In this document: piece by piece, positions 25,953-36,034 of the stretch
Position numbering within the stretch: the first letter of the stretch is position 1
Layout of the letters: every line of letters starts with the position of its first letter
Assembly (NCBI GenBank): GCA_905192745.1
Contig: CAJJLZ010000002.1
Span: forward strand, 1 to 64,000
Source: an uncultured Oscillospiraceae bacterium
Lineage (GTDB): Bacteria; Bacillota; Clostridia; Oscillospirales; Acutalibacteraceae
Direction: 5' to 3'
DNA length: 64,000 nt
Program-made: the position numbers and the translations under genes
The notes under the pieces: generated by a model
What the model saw: only the letters and a program-made list of their open reading frames with translations
Databases searched by the model: none
What the model was told of the DNA's origin: nothing

Positions 25953-26870
25953 ATGCGAAAGAAAAACAAAATTCGGATCATGGGCATCAATCCCCGCCGG
26001 TTCGATCGGACGCAGATCAAATTCTATCTTTATCTGATTCCGATTGTCCTGCTGACGGCGCTGCCGATTGTCTTTATCTTCTCCAACGCGTTCAAGCCGC
26101 TGGATGAATTGCTGGTCTATCCGCCTAAGTTCGTTACCACCCGGCCGACGCTGGACAATTTCCGCAACCTTTCGGCCACCTCGGCCAACAAAGCCATCCC
26201 GATGTCCCGGTACCTGTTCAACAGTATCTTTACCACCCTGGCCGTGGTGATCCTGACACTGCTGATTACGGTGATGGCTGCATACTGCATGTCCAAAAAG
26301 CAGTACCGTTTGAAAAACCTCCTGTTCGGCGTGAATGAAGCGGCGCTGATGTTCGTCCCGGTCGCGGTGGCGATCCCGCGCTATATGATCGTATATGGGC
26401 TGGGGATGATCGACAGCATATTTGCCCATATCGTCCCGCTGGTGGCGCTGCCGGTCGGTTTGTTTCTTGTCAAGCAGTTTATCGACAGTTTCCCGAACGA
26501 GGTGGTGGAAGCGGCGCAGATCGACGGGGCCGGCGACTTCTTTATTCTTCGCAAAATCGTTGTGCCCAACATCACACCGGCGCTGGCCACGGTGGCTATC
26601 CTAGCCTTCCAGTCCAGTTGGAACAGTCTGGAGGCGTCGAATTACTACATCAATAACGAAGCGCTCAAGAATTTCGCCTTTTATATGACGACCCTCACCG
26701 CAACAAGCGGCAACGCCAACGCGATGGTCGGGCAGCTCACCGGCAATACAATCGCTGGTCTGGGCGTGCAGGCGGCGGGTACGTTGATTATGTTCGTGCC
26801 GAATCTGATTTTGTTTATCATCCTGCAAAGCCGGGTTATGAACACCATGTCGCATTCCGGCATGAAATAA
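25953..26870 (+). CDS. Sugar ABC transporter permease (MalG/UgpE type), pair 1
   Basis: A 305-aa permease starting 11 bp after its partner. Six membrane segments are visible, with the EAA motif EAAQIDGAGDFFILRKIVVPN. It forms a heterodimeric channel with the 24988-25941 product, most likely served by the large binding lipoprotein encoded just upstream. Confidence 0.9.
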   Translation: MRKKNKIRIMGINPRRFDRTQIKFYLYLIPIVLLTALPIVFIFSNAFKPLDELLVYPPKFVTTRPTLDNFRNLSATSANKAIPMSRYLFNSIFTTLAVVILTLLITVMAAYCMSKKQYRLKNLLFGVNEAALMFVPVAVAIPRYMIVYGLGMIDSIFAHIVPLVALPVGLFLVKQFIDSFPNEVVEAAQIDGAGDFFILRKIVVPNITPALATVAILAFQSSWNSLEASNYYINNEALKNFAFYMTTLTATSGNANAMVGQLTGNTIAGLGVQAAGTLIMFVPNLILFIILQSRVMNTMSHSGMK

Positions 26871-26948
26871 GCGGCGGGGGATGGAGCGGAGTTTTACGGC
26901 CGGTTCCGGAAAGGATTCCCGCGTCCGCGGAAAGGAAGGGGCAACCAT

Positions 26949-29015
26949 ATGGAACAGCGTTCCCGATGGAAACGACGGATAAAGAAAGGACTGGCGATAT
27001 GCGTGGCGGCTGCGGCCGGGCTGGCGATCACTTTGCCAGCTTCCGCCATTGAAAGCACGGCGTACACCTATACGCTTGCCATGGATTGGAATGGATACAT
27101 CCGTACACAGGACGCGTACCTGCCCGGCGGTACATACCTGTCCGACATTGAGCTGAATGCACCGGAGGATCTCTATTACCGGGACGGTGCGCTGTATATC
27201 GCGGACAGCGGGAACGCCCGGATTGTGCGGTACGAGTTGAAGACTGGTAAGCTTTCCTATTTAGGGGAAGACCTGCTGAACAATCCGACCGGGGTAGCGG
27301 TTGCGGAGGATGGACGGCTGTTTATCGCGGACTATGGCAGTTCGGAACTGGTAATCCTATCTCCGTCCGGGAACCTTAAACAGCGGATCGGCCGGCCGGA
27401 GGAAGTGATCTATGGTTCCAGTCCCTATAAGCCCCGGCGGGTGGATGTGGACAGCTTCGGCAATATTTTTGCTCTCAGCGAGGGGACGTACGAAGGAATT
27501 CTCCAATTTAACGCCGATGGAACCTTCAACGGCTTTTTCGGCGCCAACAAAACCAAGGGGCTTTCCTTTACCGAGTGGTTTCAGGATACGTTTTATACGG
27601 ACGAACAAAAGGATAAGCTTTTCTTCCATACCCCGCCGAATATCGTGTCTTTGGACGTGGCGTCCACCAATCTGGTGTATTCCGTAACACAGCAGGATGC
27701 CGACCGCGCGCTGAAAAAACTGAACCTGGCCGGGGTGAACGTCTTTTCCGGCAGTGGAAAGATTTGGGGCGAGGACAATTATGTGGATGTCGCGGTTACT
27801 CCGCAGGGCGAAATTTTCGCCGTGACCGATACCGGGTCGATCGAGGAATTTGACAACGACGGTAATCTGCTGCTTCTTTTCGGCGGCCGGGCGGCGTCCA
27901 GCGACCGGAACGGCCTGACCGCTGTAGTCAGCGCAATCGAGGTGGACGACCAATACAACGTGTATGTACTCGATAAGGAGCGCGGGCTGATCCAGACTTT
28001 TTATCCGACCAGCTATTCCAATTTGATCCATCAGGCCAACGCGGATTACAACGCGGGCAATTATGATAAAAGTCTGGAAAACTGGACAGAAATCCTGCGG
28101 ATGAACCCGACCGCCCAGATGGCTCATCTCGGCTATGCGAACGCAATGTTCCAGCTGGGGGAATACGAAACGGCGGCAGAGCACTATAAGACGATATACC
28201 AGAGCGGCCCCTATTCCGATTGTTACTGGAAAATCCGCAGCCAATGGCTGAGAGAAAACATGGCGGCGATCCTGATTGGCCTCATGTGTGCGGCGGCGGC
28301 GCTGTTTGCGCTTTGGATGGTGCGCCGCAAATACGATTTTCTGGCCTCGGCGGCCGCCGGCTGGAAAAGCTTTAAGGCGAAGCACCGTCTGGCGCGGAAC
28401 CTGCTGGTAGACCCATTTTACCTGATGAAGCATCCCATCGACGGTTATTACGACCTGAAGCACGGGCAACGCGGCAGCGTGCTGAGCGCCAGCATCCTCT
28501 ATCTTCTCGCGTTTATCGTCTGCCTGTTCAGCATGGGCTTCACTTCCTTCGTGTTCGGGGGCGGGCTGGGCTACTGGCAGGATCCGGCGATGGTGGCGCT
28601 GACCATTATTGCGCCGGTGCTCCTATTCGTGCTGGGAAGCTATTTGATCAGCTCCATCAACGACGGCGAGGGCAGCCTGAAAAACGCCTATGTGGCCTGC
28701 GCTTATATGTTTTCACCGTATATCGTGTTTACGCCGATCCTTACCCTTCTCTCCCACGTTATGACCAATAAGGAAGCGTTTATTTACAACTTCTGCAATC
28801 TTCTGGTGATCGGGTACACCATCATTCTGCTTTATCTTGCCGTGAAGGAGACACACAGCTATACTCCAGGGAAAACGATCGGCAATCTGCTGCTCACCGC
28901 CGCATTCATTATCATTGCCGCTCTGGCGCTGATTATCCTGTATATCCTGTGGAAGGAACTGCTTGACTTTTTGAGCGAGGTATTGGAGGAGGTGCGGTAT
29001 CGTGCGTTTTCGTAA
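26949..29015 (+). CDS. Membrane protein with extracellular NHL-type propeller, TPR and Yip1-like domain
   Basis: A 688-aa protein with a signal or anchor (about 12-35) and a beta-propeller of NHL-like repeats (about 75-345; LYIADSGNARIVRYE, LFIADYGSSELVILSPSG). Two or so TPR units follow (about 365-420; ADYNAGNYDKSLENWTEIL). Then come a membrane segment near 435-455 and a C-terminal five-helix Yip1-family domain (about 480-680). The gene lies between a permease pair and the DUF5696 gene, and its end overlaps the next start by 14 nt. Such proteins recur in this transporter neighbourhood in Firmicutes, and the function is unknown. A scaffold for the extracellular sugar-handling complex is a reasonable guess. 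Confidence 0.7.
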   Translation: MEQRSRWKRRIKKGLAICVAAAAGLAITLPASAIESTAYTYTLAMDWNGYIRTQDAYLPGGTYLSDIELNAPEDLYYRDGALYIADSGNARIVRYELKTGKLSYLGEDLLNNPTGVAVAEDGRLFIADYGSSELVILSPSGNLKQRIGRPEEVIYGSSPYKPRRVDVDSFGNIFALSEGTYEGILQFNADGTFNGFFGANKTKGLSFTEWFQDTFYTDEQKDKLFFHTPPNIVSLDVASTNLVYSVTQQDADRALKKLNLAGVNVFSGSGKIWGEDNYVDVAVTPQGEIFAVTDTGSIEEFDNDGNLLLLFGGRAASSDRNGLTAVVSAIEVDDQYNVYVLDKERGLIQTFYPTSYSNLIHQANADYNAGNYDKSLENWTEILRMNPTAQMAHLGYANAMFQLGEYETAAEHYKTIYQSGPYSDCYWKIRSQWLRENMAAILIGLMCAAAALFALWMVRRKYDFLASAAAGWKSFKAKHRLARNLLVDPFYLMKHPIDGYYDLKHGQRGSVLSASILYLLAFIVCLFSMGFTSFVFGGGLGYWQDPAMVALTIIAPVLLFVLGSYLISSINDGEGSLKNAYVACAYMFSPYIVFTPILTLLSHVMTNKEAFIYNFCNLLVIGYTIILLYLAVKETHSYTPGKTIGNLLLTAAFIIIAALALIILYILWKELLDFLSEVLEEVRYRAFS

Positions 29016-31281
29016 AGCGGCGGCGGCCGCGCTGATAATCGGGCTGGGCATTTCCCTCATCTTGGTCTATGTACAGGCGGCTTACACCGAGGAGGAAGCG
29101 CCGCCGATTACCATGACCACCCCTCTGCGCGGCGATACGATGGAGGCCAATTCCAACCGGCAGGTTCATCCGTTTTCCACCGGGGAATCGGAGAGCCAGT
29201 TTGGTTTGGAAGGCTTTGAAAAAGCGGCGGAATCGGCGGAAACCGAGCTTTGGCTGAATAAGGAATGGAACACCATCCGCCTAAAGAATAAGCGCACCGG
29301 CTATGTCTGGGGGGCGCTGCCCGTTCAGGACGCGGAAGGACTGAACAAAACCTGGAACAGCTACGGGAATTCCATCGCCGCTATCGAATGCTTTGACAAA
29401 TCGGGGGTGGAGAAACGCTACGGCATGACGGGGAATGCTGCCACCTCCTATACGATGGATTCAAACGGCTTCACCTGCCATGCGGAATACGGCGAGCTGG
29501 GCGTATCCTTTGATGTAACGGTGGCTTTGGAGGGAAACCGCCTCCAGCTTTCCGTGGATGAAGCGTCAATCGCCGAAGGGGAAGAATTCAAACTGAAGTC
29601 CATGACCTTCCTGCCGTATTTCGGTTCCGGCTACAGCGACCAAACGGACGGCTACCTGTTTGTGCCGGACGGCTCCGGGGCGCTGATTCGCTTCCAAAAA
29701 CCGGCGAACTATTCCTCCGCCTTTTCAAAAAAGGTGTACGGCAAGGATCTTGCTATCGACGTACTGGCCGACCCTTCCGACCTGAAGGCCTACCGGCCGA
29801 ACGATTACATTGTGGAAGACCCGCAGGTGCTCATGCCGGTGTACGGCGTCGTCCACGGCGCGTATCAGAACGGGGTGTTCGGGGTGATCGATCAGGGGGC
29901 GGAATACGCCAGCATTGTCGCCAACCCGGCGGCTCCCAATAATCCCTACAACTGGGCGGCGGCGCGGTTTGAGTTCCGCCAGAAATACAACCTGAGTACC
30001 AACCGCAAAGAAGGAACCGGCGCGATTGTGCCGCAGGAGCACCGTAACGAACTGTCCCCCTCCCTGTCCCTGTATGTGCTGGACGGCGAACAGGCGAATT
30101 ACGACGGCATGGCGGTGTTTTACCGCGGGCTGCTGGAGAAATCCGGAACCCTGCTGGGGGCGGTCGGCACCGATTCCAGCCTTCCGCTCCGTTTGGAAAT
30201 CCTGGGGGCGGGGCTGCGCGATGAATTCCTCGGCAAGTCGGTGCGGGTGTTCACCAAAGCGGAGGAAGCGCAGGGTATGGTGCGCCGTCTGACGGCGGAC
30301 GGGATCACCAACCTGTCGCTGGTTTATCGGGGATATACCAAAAACGACGAAGCGGGGAACCCCCTGCTGAAAAAGCTGGGCGGCAAGCAGGATTTTGCCG
30401 AGCTGGCCGAGCTGGTCTCCTCTCAGGGCGGGCGGTACTACTGGTATCTCGACCCGATGAGCGCTAATACGGACCAAATCAACCAACGCAGCGAGGCGGC
30501 GAACAACCTGTCGAACATGGTCATCCGCATCGGAAGGGAAAATTTTGCGCTGCTGTACCGGGATACCTATTTCTACCGCTTGTCGGAAATGACCCGTCGG
30601 GTGGAAAAGGCGTTGAATCGTGGGTATTACGCCGATGCACCGGTTTTCGCCGTGAATCAGCTTTCTTTCCGGTTATATGGGGACTATACCCGGAATCAGG
30701 AAAAAACCCGGGCGGAAAACCTTCCCCAGTTTATCTCTCTGGTGGAAAAGCTGGCGGGCGGGCAGTCGATCCCGCTGTACCAGCCGAACCAATACCTGTG
30801 GAAATATACGTCGGAATTTTATAATGTGCCGCTGACGTCCAGCCAGTACCTGTTCGAAACGGACACGGTTCCGTTCCTCCAAATTGTGCTCAGCGGGCAT
30901 ATGGAGCTGTTCGGTGCGCCGCTCAACACAGGCACCTATTCCAGCGAGCGGCTGCTGCGGATGATCGAATACGGCATCTCGCCCTCCTTTACCGTGACGG
31001 ACTGCCCCAGCGAGGATTTGTACAAAACCACGCAGGAGGACTTCTTCTCCACAAATTTTGACGATTGGGAGGGCTTTATCACCGAATCGTACAGCACCGT
31101 ACAGGACGCACTCCAGCCGGTTCGCGGTCAGGCGATGGTATCCCATCGTGCGTTGTCCGCCGGGTTTATTCTCACCGTTTACGATAACGGCACGAAGGTG
31201 TATGTAAACTATACGAACGAAACGAAAACAGACGGTGGCGTGACGGTGGAGCCCTATGGGTATCGGGTCGTAGCCGGATAG
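29002..31281 (+). CDS. DUF5696-type exported protein
   Basis: A 759-aa protein starting at a GTG with GGAGGAGGTG just upstream and overlapping the previous gene. A membrane or signal segment covers about residues 5-25. The remainder has beta-rich N-terminal (60-350) and barrel-like C-terminal (350-700) regions, with features such as FVPDGSGALIRFQ and YYWYLDPMSANTDQ. It resembles the DUF5696 proteins encoded beside large binding proteins and Yip1-like genes. The overall shape resembles an inverted-barrel glycoside hydrolase, but I see no assignable catalytic pair. It probably acts on or presents the sugar at the cell surface. Confidence 0.65.
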   Translation: MRFRKAAAAALIIGLGISLILVYVQAAYTEEEAPPITMTTPLRGDTMEANSNRQVHPFSTGESESQFGLEGFEKAAESAETELWLNKEWNTIRLKNKRTGYVWGALPVQDAEGLNKTWNSYGNSIAAIECFDKSGVEKRYGMTGNAATSYTMDSNGFTCHAEYGELGVSFDVTVALEGNRLQLSVDEASIAEGEEFKLKSMTFLPYFGSGYSDQTDGYLFVPDGSGALIRFQKPANYSSAFSKKVYGKDLAIDVLADPSDLKAYRPNDYIVEDPQVLMPVYGVVHGAYQNGVFGVIDQGAEYASIVANPAAPNNPYNWAAARFEFRQKYNLSTNRKEGTGAIVPQEHRNELSPSLSLYVLDGEQANYDGMAVFYRGLLEKSGTLLGAVGTDSSLPLRLEILGAGLRDEFLGKSVRVFTKAEEAQGMVRRLTADGITNLSLVYRGYTKNDEAGNPLLKKLGGKQDFAELAELVSSQGGRYYWYLDPMSANTDQINQRSEAANNLSNMVIRIGRENFALLYRDTYFYRLSEMTRRVEKALNRGYYADAPVFAVNQLSFRLYGDYTRNQEKTRAENLPQFISLVEKLAGGQSIPLYQPNQYLWKYTSEFYNVPLTSSQYLFETDTVPFLQIVLSGHMELFGAPLNTGTYSSERLLRMIEYGISPSFTVTDCPSEDLYKTTQEDFFSTNFDDWEGFITESYSTVQDALQPVRGQAMVSHRALSAGFILTVYDNGTKVYVNYTNETKTDGGVTVEPYGYRVVAG

Positions 31282-31312
31282 CACGGCGAGAACTCTGTGG
31301 AAAGGAATGGGA

Positions 31313-32239
31313 ATGAATATGTCAAAACGCCGGTTTCACATGACGAATAGGCGGCGGGACGCGTTGGCTGGGCTGCTTTTCTTCCTGCCGTGGCTGATTG
31401 GCTTTTTCGCCATTACCGCCTACCCCTTGATTTATTCTCTGATTATCAGCTTTAATCAAGTGGTCATCACGCCAGGGAAAATCTCCTTTCTCCCGGTCGG
31501 CTGGGAATATTTCCGGCAGGCCTTTGCTTCCGACACGGAGTTCCCCACCAAGCTGATGAATTCCCTGAGCTCGGTACTGCTGGGTACGCCTCTCACCGTT
31601 GTGTTCGCCTTGATTATCAGCCTGCTTCTGAACCGGAAATTCCGGGGAAGGGCAATTTACCGCATGATCTTTTTCCTGCCTGTCATTATTATGAGCGGGC
31701 CGGTTATGGCGGAGCTGCTGACCGAAACCTCGGCGATGACGATCGATATCAACGTGTTCAACATCATGGGGCTGCTTCAAAGCACCGACGCTTTCTGGTC
31801 GAGAATTCTTCTCACCTTCCTGAACAGTTTTGTACAGATTCTGTGGTTTTCCGGGGTGCAGACCATCATCTTTCTGGCGGCGCTTCAGAAGGTAGACGGC
31901 TCGATGTACGAAGCAGCTTCCATCGACGGGGCTTCGGTCTGGGAAAGCTTTTGGAAGATCACCCTGCCCCATCTCAAGCCGATCATCCTGCTGAACACCG
32001 TGTATACAATTGTGGAGATGGGTACATTTTCCAGCGATCCAACTAACCAGAAGATCATCAGCGATATGCAGGACATCGGCCGCCCGTACAGCTACTCGGC
32101 GGCGGAATCCTGGATATACGCCGCCGGCCTGTTGGTTCTGATCGTCATTGCGTTTCTGCTGCTGAATAATTGGAAGGAAGTAAGGAGGGCTCGGGATGAA
32201 AAACGCCGTCAAAAGCTTGACCGTTCCGGAAAAGCGTAA
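31313..32239 (+). CDS. Sugar ABC transporter permease (MalF/UgpA type), pair 2
   Basis: Three in-frame ATGs (31307, 31313, 31319) are possible; 31313 has the best distance to AAAGGA. The protein of about 308 aa has six membrane segments and an EAA loop (YEAASIDGASVWESFWKITLPHLKP). It overlaps the next permease gene by 44 nt. It is a second, separate permease of the same class within one operon. Confidence 0.88.
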   Translation: MNMSKRRFHMTNRRRDALAGLLFFLPWLIGFFAITAYPLIYSLIISFNQVVITPGKISFLPVGWEYFRQAFASDTEFPTKLMNSLSSVLLGTPLTVVFALIISLLLNRKFRGRAIYRMIFFLPVIIMSGPVMAELLTETSAMTIDINVFNIMGLLQSTDAFWSRILLTFLNSFVQILWFSGVQTIIFLAALQKVDGSMYEAASIDGASVWESFWKITLPHLKPIILLNTVYTIVEMGTFSSDPTNQKIISDMQDIGRPYSYSAAESWIYAAGLLVLIVIAFLLLNNWKEVRRARDEKRRQKLDRSGKA

Positions 32240-33161
32240 ACAGGCCGCATACAAAGCCCGTCGCTTCCTGCTCGGCAACGCGGAGAAAAGCGGCCTTGTC
32301 GGCAAGCTGGTCACCTATATTCTTCTGACCGGTCTGGGCTTTGTATTTGTCTACCCGATTTTCTACATGCTCTCCACCAGCTTTATGGATTCCAAGGACT
32401 TGGTGGATTCCACGGTAACTTGGATTCCCACCCGCTTTACGGTGGACAGCTTTATCAAGGCGGGCAAGACGCTGGACTTTTGGAACGGGCTGCGTGATTC
32501 GCTGATTATGACGGTGCTGCCCTCGATTTTCCAAACGGCTGTGCTCGCCTTGTCGGGGTACGCACTGGGGCGTTTTCCCGTGCCGTTCAAAAAGGTATGG
32601 ATTGCGCTGGCGGTTTTTATCTTTTTGATCCCGGAACAGGTGACGATGATTCCCCGGTATCTCCTTTTCAACAGCTATCGGCTTGTCGGCACGATTTGGC
32701 CAACCTATTTGATTGCAATTCTGGGGCAGGGGATTAAAAGCTCCGTTTTCCTGCTGGTTTATTACCAGTTTTTCTCCGGCTACCCCAAATCGCTGGACGA
32801 AGCGGCTCAGATCGACGGCGCGGGAAGGCTCCGGGTGTTTACGCAGATCGCGCTTCCGATGGCGGTGCCGGCGATCGTGGTGTGTTTCCTGTTTTCCTTC
32901 ATCTGGACGTGGAACAACACCACTCAGGTGGCGCAGTATTCGATGGGTGCGGTAACCACCCTGCCGATGCATCTGGAACAATTTGTGGATAAGTTTAATA
33001 AGCTGTACTCTTCCGCTCAGGTCAGCACCGGCGGCGCGCTGAACGAAGCCATCCGTCTGGCGGGGACGCTGCTGACCATCCTGCCGCTGATTATCCTGTA
33101 TCTCATTCTGCAAAAGCAGTTTGTAGAGAGCATTGAACGCACCGGTATCACCGGGGAATAG
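32196..33161 (+). CDS. Sugar ABC transporter permease (MalG/UgpE type), pair 2
   Basis: A 321-aa permease with a long cytoplasmic N terminus, six membrane segments and the EAA motif DEAAQIDGAGRLRVFTQIALP. The start lies inside the preceding gene with AAGGAGGG upstream, so translation is coupled. Its binding protein is likely one of the two lipoproteins at 20396 and 22041. Confidence 0.9.
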   Translation: MKNAVKSLTVPEKRKQAAYKARRFLLGNAEKSGLVGKLVTYILLTGLGFVFVYPIFYMLSTSFMDSKDLVDSTVTWIPTRFTVDSFIKAGKTLDFWNGLRDSLIMTVLPSIFQTAVLALSGYALGRFPVPFKKVWIALAVFIFLIPEQVTMIPRYLLFNSYRLVGTIWPTYLIAILGQGIKSSVFLLVYYQFFSGYPKSLDEAAQIDGAGRLRVFTQIALPMAVPAIVVCFLFSFIWTWNNTTQVAQYSMGAVTTLPMHLEQFVDKFNKLYSSAQVSTGGALNEAIRLAGTLLTILPLIILYLILQKQFVESIERTGITGE

Positions 33162-33238
33162 AAGACACTTTATCTCCTTTGGCTGCAAAATGGACTATAC
33201 GGTGCAGGGGAGAAGGGCGAACAGGGAGGAAGAGAACG

Positions 33239-36010
33239 ATGAAGATAAAGACCGCGGCTGTTGCCATCCTTTGCGCCGCTCTCCTCCTCGGTTCCGGTTG
33301 CAAGAAGAATCCCTCTCCCTCTTCCAACCCGTCCGGCGATTCCGGCTTGTTTTTCAACCAGTCTGCCGTGCTGAAAACGGAAGGTCTGGCGCACGAACCG
33401 TATGGCCGGGATCAATTATACGGCGCAAAGGAAGCCCCGGAAATCTGGTGGGAGCGTTCTCCGCGGGATCCTCAGGCGGGAGACACGGTGGAGATCTCCG
33501 TCTCTCTCTGGCGGACGGATGCGGACAGCGTGTGGCTGGATTGGGCGCTCAATGGGGAACAGCAGGAAACCGTTCTCTGCCGACAGTCCGCCGTTTTACA
33601 GGATGAAGGGCTTTCCAAAAGGAAGTATGTCGGCACCCTCGGCCCCTTTGAGCAGGGTGACCGGGTGGAATATATGGTGCGCGCAGGAAACGAAGACAAG
33701 CTGGAAGGCGGCAAGGCGGCGCTTGGACCATATACCTTTTCCGTTCTCCAATGGGAGGCGGTGGAAGGGGTGGAAAGCGTGACCCAGCAGGGGGCGGAAG
33801 CCCGGCTAAGTCTGAAAACCTCTTCCCTGCGGCCGGAAGTCACGCTCTCCTCCTCGCGGGAGGGAACCCTCCGCCTGACGGTGGAGCCGGATGGAGAATC
33901 CCGCGGCGGGCAGGATTCCTCCGCGATGCAGGAGACGGCGAAGCTGTCCCTCGGAGGTTTGTCCATCGCGGTGGGAACCCAACCATATTCCTTCACGCTG
34001 TCGGACAAGGCGGGGAAGGTGCTGGTTCGGGACACGGGAAAAGGGGACGGCCTCCAGATATTGACCGATGGGGAAACGGTGCGGGGAATCCGTTTGAACC
34101 TGCAAGCGCCGGAAGAACAGGGATTTTATGGCTTCGGCATGAAATACGATTCCCTTAATCAGAGAAATAAGGACGTCGATATCTACTGCGTGAACTGGTA
34201 TACCGATCAGGCTGGAGAGACATATACGCCGGTGCCTTATTATTTTGTTCCCAATACCTACGGGCTGTATGTGGATTCGACCTATTACTCCCGCTTTGCC
34301 ATCGATACCGAACGGAAAAATGTCTGTACCGTGGAAACGGCCGTTCGGGATACCGGCGCGGCATTCTATCTGTTTTGCGGGGACAACGCGGCCATTGCGG
34401 AAGGGTATGCCTGTGCGGCGGGCAAGGCGGTCCTACCGCCCGTTTGGGCGTTTGGGCCGTGGATTTCCGCCAATGAATGGAACCGGCAGTCCGAAGTGAT
34501 GGAGCAGCTGGAGCAGACGACGGCCCACGACATCCCTACCTCGGTAATCGTGCTGGAAGCGTGGAGCGACGAGGAAACCTTTTATACATGGAACGATTCC
34601 CAATTTGAAGCGGCTGACGGCGGGTTTGTCCCTGAGCTGGAGGATTTCACCTTTGGCGGGCGGTGGCCCGATCCCAAGGGGATGGTGGACGCCCTGCACG
34701 ACGAGGGAATCCGCGTCCTGCTGTGGCAGATCCCCGTGCTGAAATTTTCCGGGAACGCTGCCCCGCAGTCGAAGCTGGATCAGCGGTATGCGCTGGAGCA
34801 GGGATATGTTCTCAAAAACGGGGAAGGCAGCCCTTACCGTCTGCCTTCCGGCACTTGGTTCGGCAACAGCCTGCTTGTGGATTTCACCAACCCCCAGGCC
34901 ACCGATTGGTTCCTTTCCAAACGCCGGTATCTGCTGGAGGATATCGGGGTGGACGGCTTTAAAACCGACGGCGGGGAGTTTATATGGGGCCGGGACGTCA
35001 CAGCGTTTGACGGCCGCCGGGGCGACGAGCTCCGCAACGCCTACCCCGATCTGTATGCCCAAGCGTATTTTGATTATTCCCGCATGCTGGTGCCCGACGC
35101 GGTCACCTTCAGCCGGGCCGGCGGGGCGTCCATGCAGACGCATCCGCTGTGCTGGGTAGGCGACCAGCGATCCACCCAGCGGGCGTTTGAGGAGGCGCTC
35201 CGCGCTGCCTTGAGTGCATCCATGTCCGGTATTCCGTTTGTCGCCTGGGATATCGCCGGTTTCAGCGGGGATGTCCCGACGGCGGAGCTGTATCAGCGGG
35301 CGGTGGCGCAGGCCGCCTTCTCCCCAGTGATGCAGGTGCATTCGGAAACCAGCGGCGATCCGAACCCCAGCCAGGCGCGCACCCCCTGGAATATGGCGGA
35401 GCGGAAAGGGGATTCTGCCTGTCTGGACACCTATCGCTTTTTCGCCAACGTGCGGATGAACCTGCTCCCCTATCTGTATACCGAAGCGCGCCATTCCAGC
35501 AGGACGGGAGAACCGCTGATGCGGAGTATGGCCTATGCCTTCCCCGGGGACGAGACGGCGGCGGAGTATGAATTTCAGTATATGTTCGGCGGCAGTCTGC
35601 TGGTGGCCCCTGCTGTGGAAATGGGAGAGGAAACGCTGGACGTTTACTTTCCCGAGGGTACTTGGTACGGTCTGTTTGACGGAAAAGCCTATACGGCAGG
35701 CATTCATACGGTGGATTGTCCTCTCGGCACCCTTCCTGTGTTCGTAAAATCGGGCAGTATCCTGCCGCTGAACTTGGGAGAATCCGGGAAATTGGGCGGA
35801 TCAGTCGGCAACGCAACGGATTCGTATCAAAATCTGACCTTCTGGGCCTATCCCGGCGGCGGGGAATATTCCTGGTACGACTATGTGAACGGCAAAGAGG
35901 AAACGGTTAAGGTGCTCGCTGACGGAAAAATGCAGAGGGCGAACGGGACGGAGTCTGCGGATATTGTTCTGCAAGGGAACGGATGGCGAAATTCCGGGCA
36001 GGCCGGATAA
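33239..36010 (+). CDS. GH31 lipoprotein, cell-surface alpha-glucan or cycloalternan-processing enzyme
   Basis: The ATG at 33239 follows AGGGAGGA and encodes a 923-aa lipoprotein (lipobox GSGC near residue 20). The N-terminal module (EPYGRDQLYGAKE, then ERSPRDPQAGDTVEI) is homologous to that of the CtsY-like enzyme at 37151. The GH31 barrel follows with nucleophile Asp577 in GFKTDGGEF and acid/base Asp642 in CWVGDQRST. It lacks the C-terminal CBM35. Tethering to the membrane next to the binding proteins suggests it remodels the cyclic sugar or its precursors before uptake. Hydrolase or transferase activity cannot be told apart from sequence. Confidence 0.87.
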   Translation: MKIKTAAVAILCAALLLGSGCKKNPSPSSNPSGDSGLFFNQSAVLKTEGLAHEPYGRDQLYGAKEAPEIWWERSPRDPQAGDTVEISVSLWRTDADSVWLDWALNGEQQETVLCRQSAVLQDEGLSKRKYVGTLGPFEQGDRVEYMVRAGNEDKLEGGKAALGPYTFSVLQWEAVEGVESVTQQGAEARLSLKTSSLRPEVTLSSSREGTLRLTVEPDGESRGGQDSSAMQETAKLSLGGLSIAVGTQPYSFTLSDKAGKVLVRDTGKGDGLQILTDGETVRGIRLNLQAPEEQGFYGFGMKYDSLNQRNKDVDIYCVNWYTDQAGETYTPVPYYFVPNTYGLYVDSTYYSRFAIDTERKNVCTVETAVRDTGAAFYLFCGDNAAIAEGYACAAGKAVLPPVWAFGPWISANEWNRQSEVMEQLEQTTAHDIPTSVIVLEAWSDEETFYTWNDSQFEAADGGFVPELEDFTFGGRWPDPKGMVDALHDEGIRVLLWQIPVLKFSGNAAPQSKLDQRYALEQGYVLKNGEGSPYRLPSGTWFGNSLLVDFTNPQATDWFLSKRRYLLEDIGVDGFKTDGGEFIWGRDVTAFDGRRGDELRNAYPDLYAQAYFDYSRMLVPDAVTFSRAGGASMQTHPLCWVGDQRSTQRAFEEALRAALSASMSGIPFVAWDIAGFSGDVPTAELYQRAVAQAAFSPVMQVHSETSGDPNPSQARTPWNMAERKGDSACLDTYRFFANVRMNLLPYLYTEARHSSRTGEPLMRSMAYAFPGDETAAEYEFQYMFGGSLLVAPAVEMGEETLDVYFPEGTWYGLFDGKAYTAGIHTVDCPLGTLPVFVKSGSILPLNLGESGKLGGSVGNATDSYQNLTFWAYPGGGEYSWYDYVNGKEETVKVLADGKMQRANGTESADIVLQGNGWRNSGQAG

Positions 36011-36034
36011 AACAGAGAAACCGGGAGGATAACG

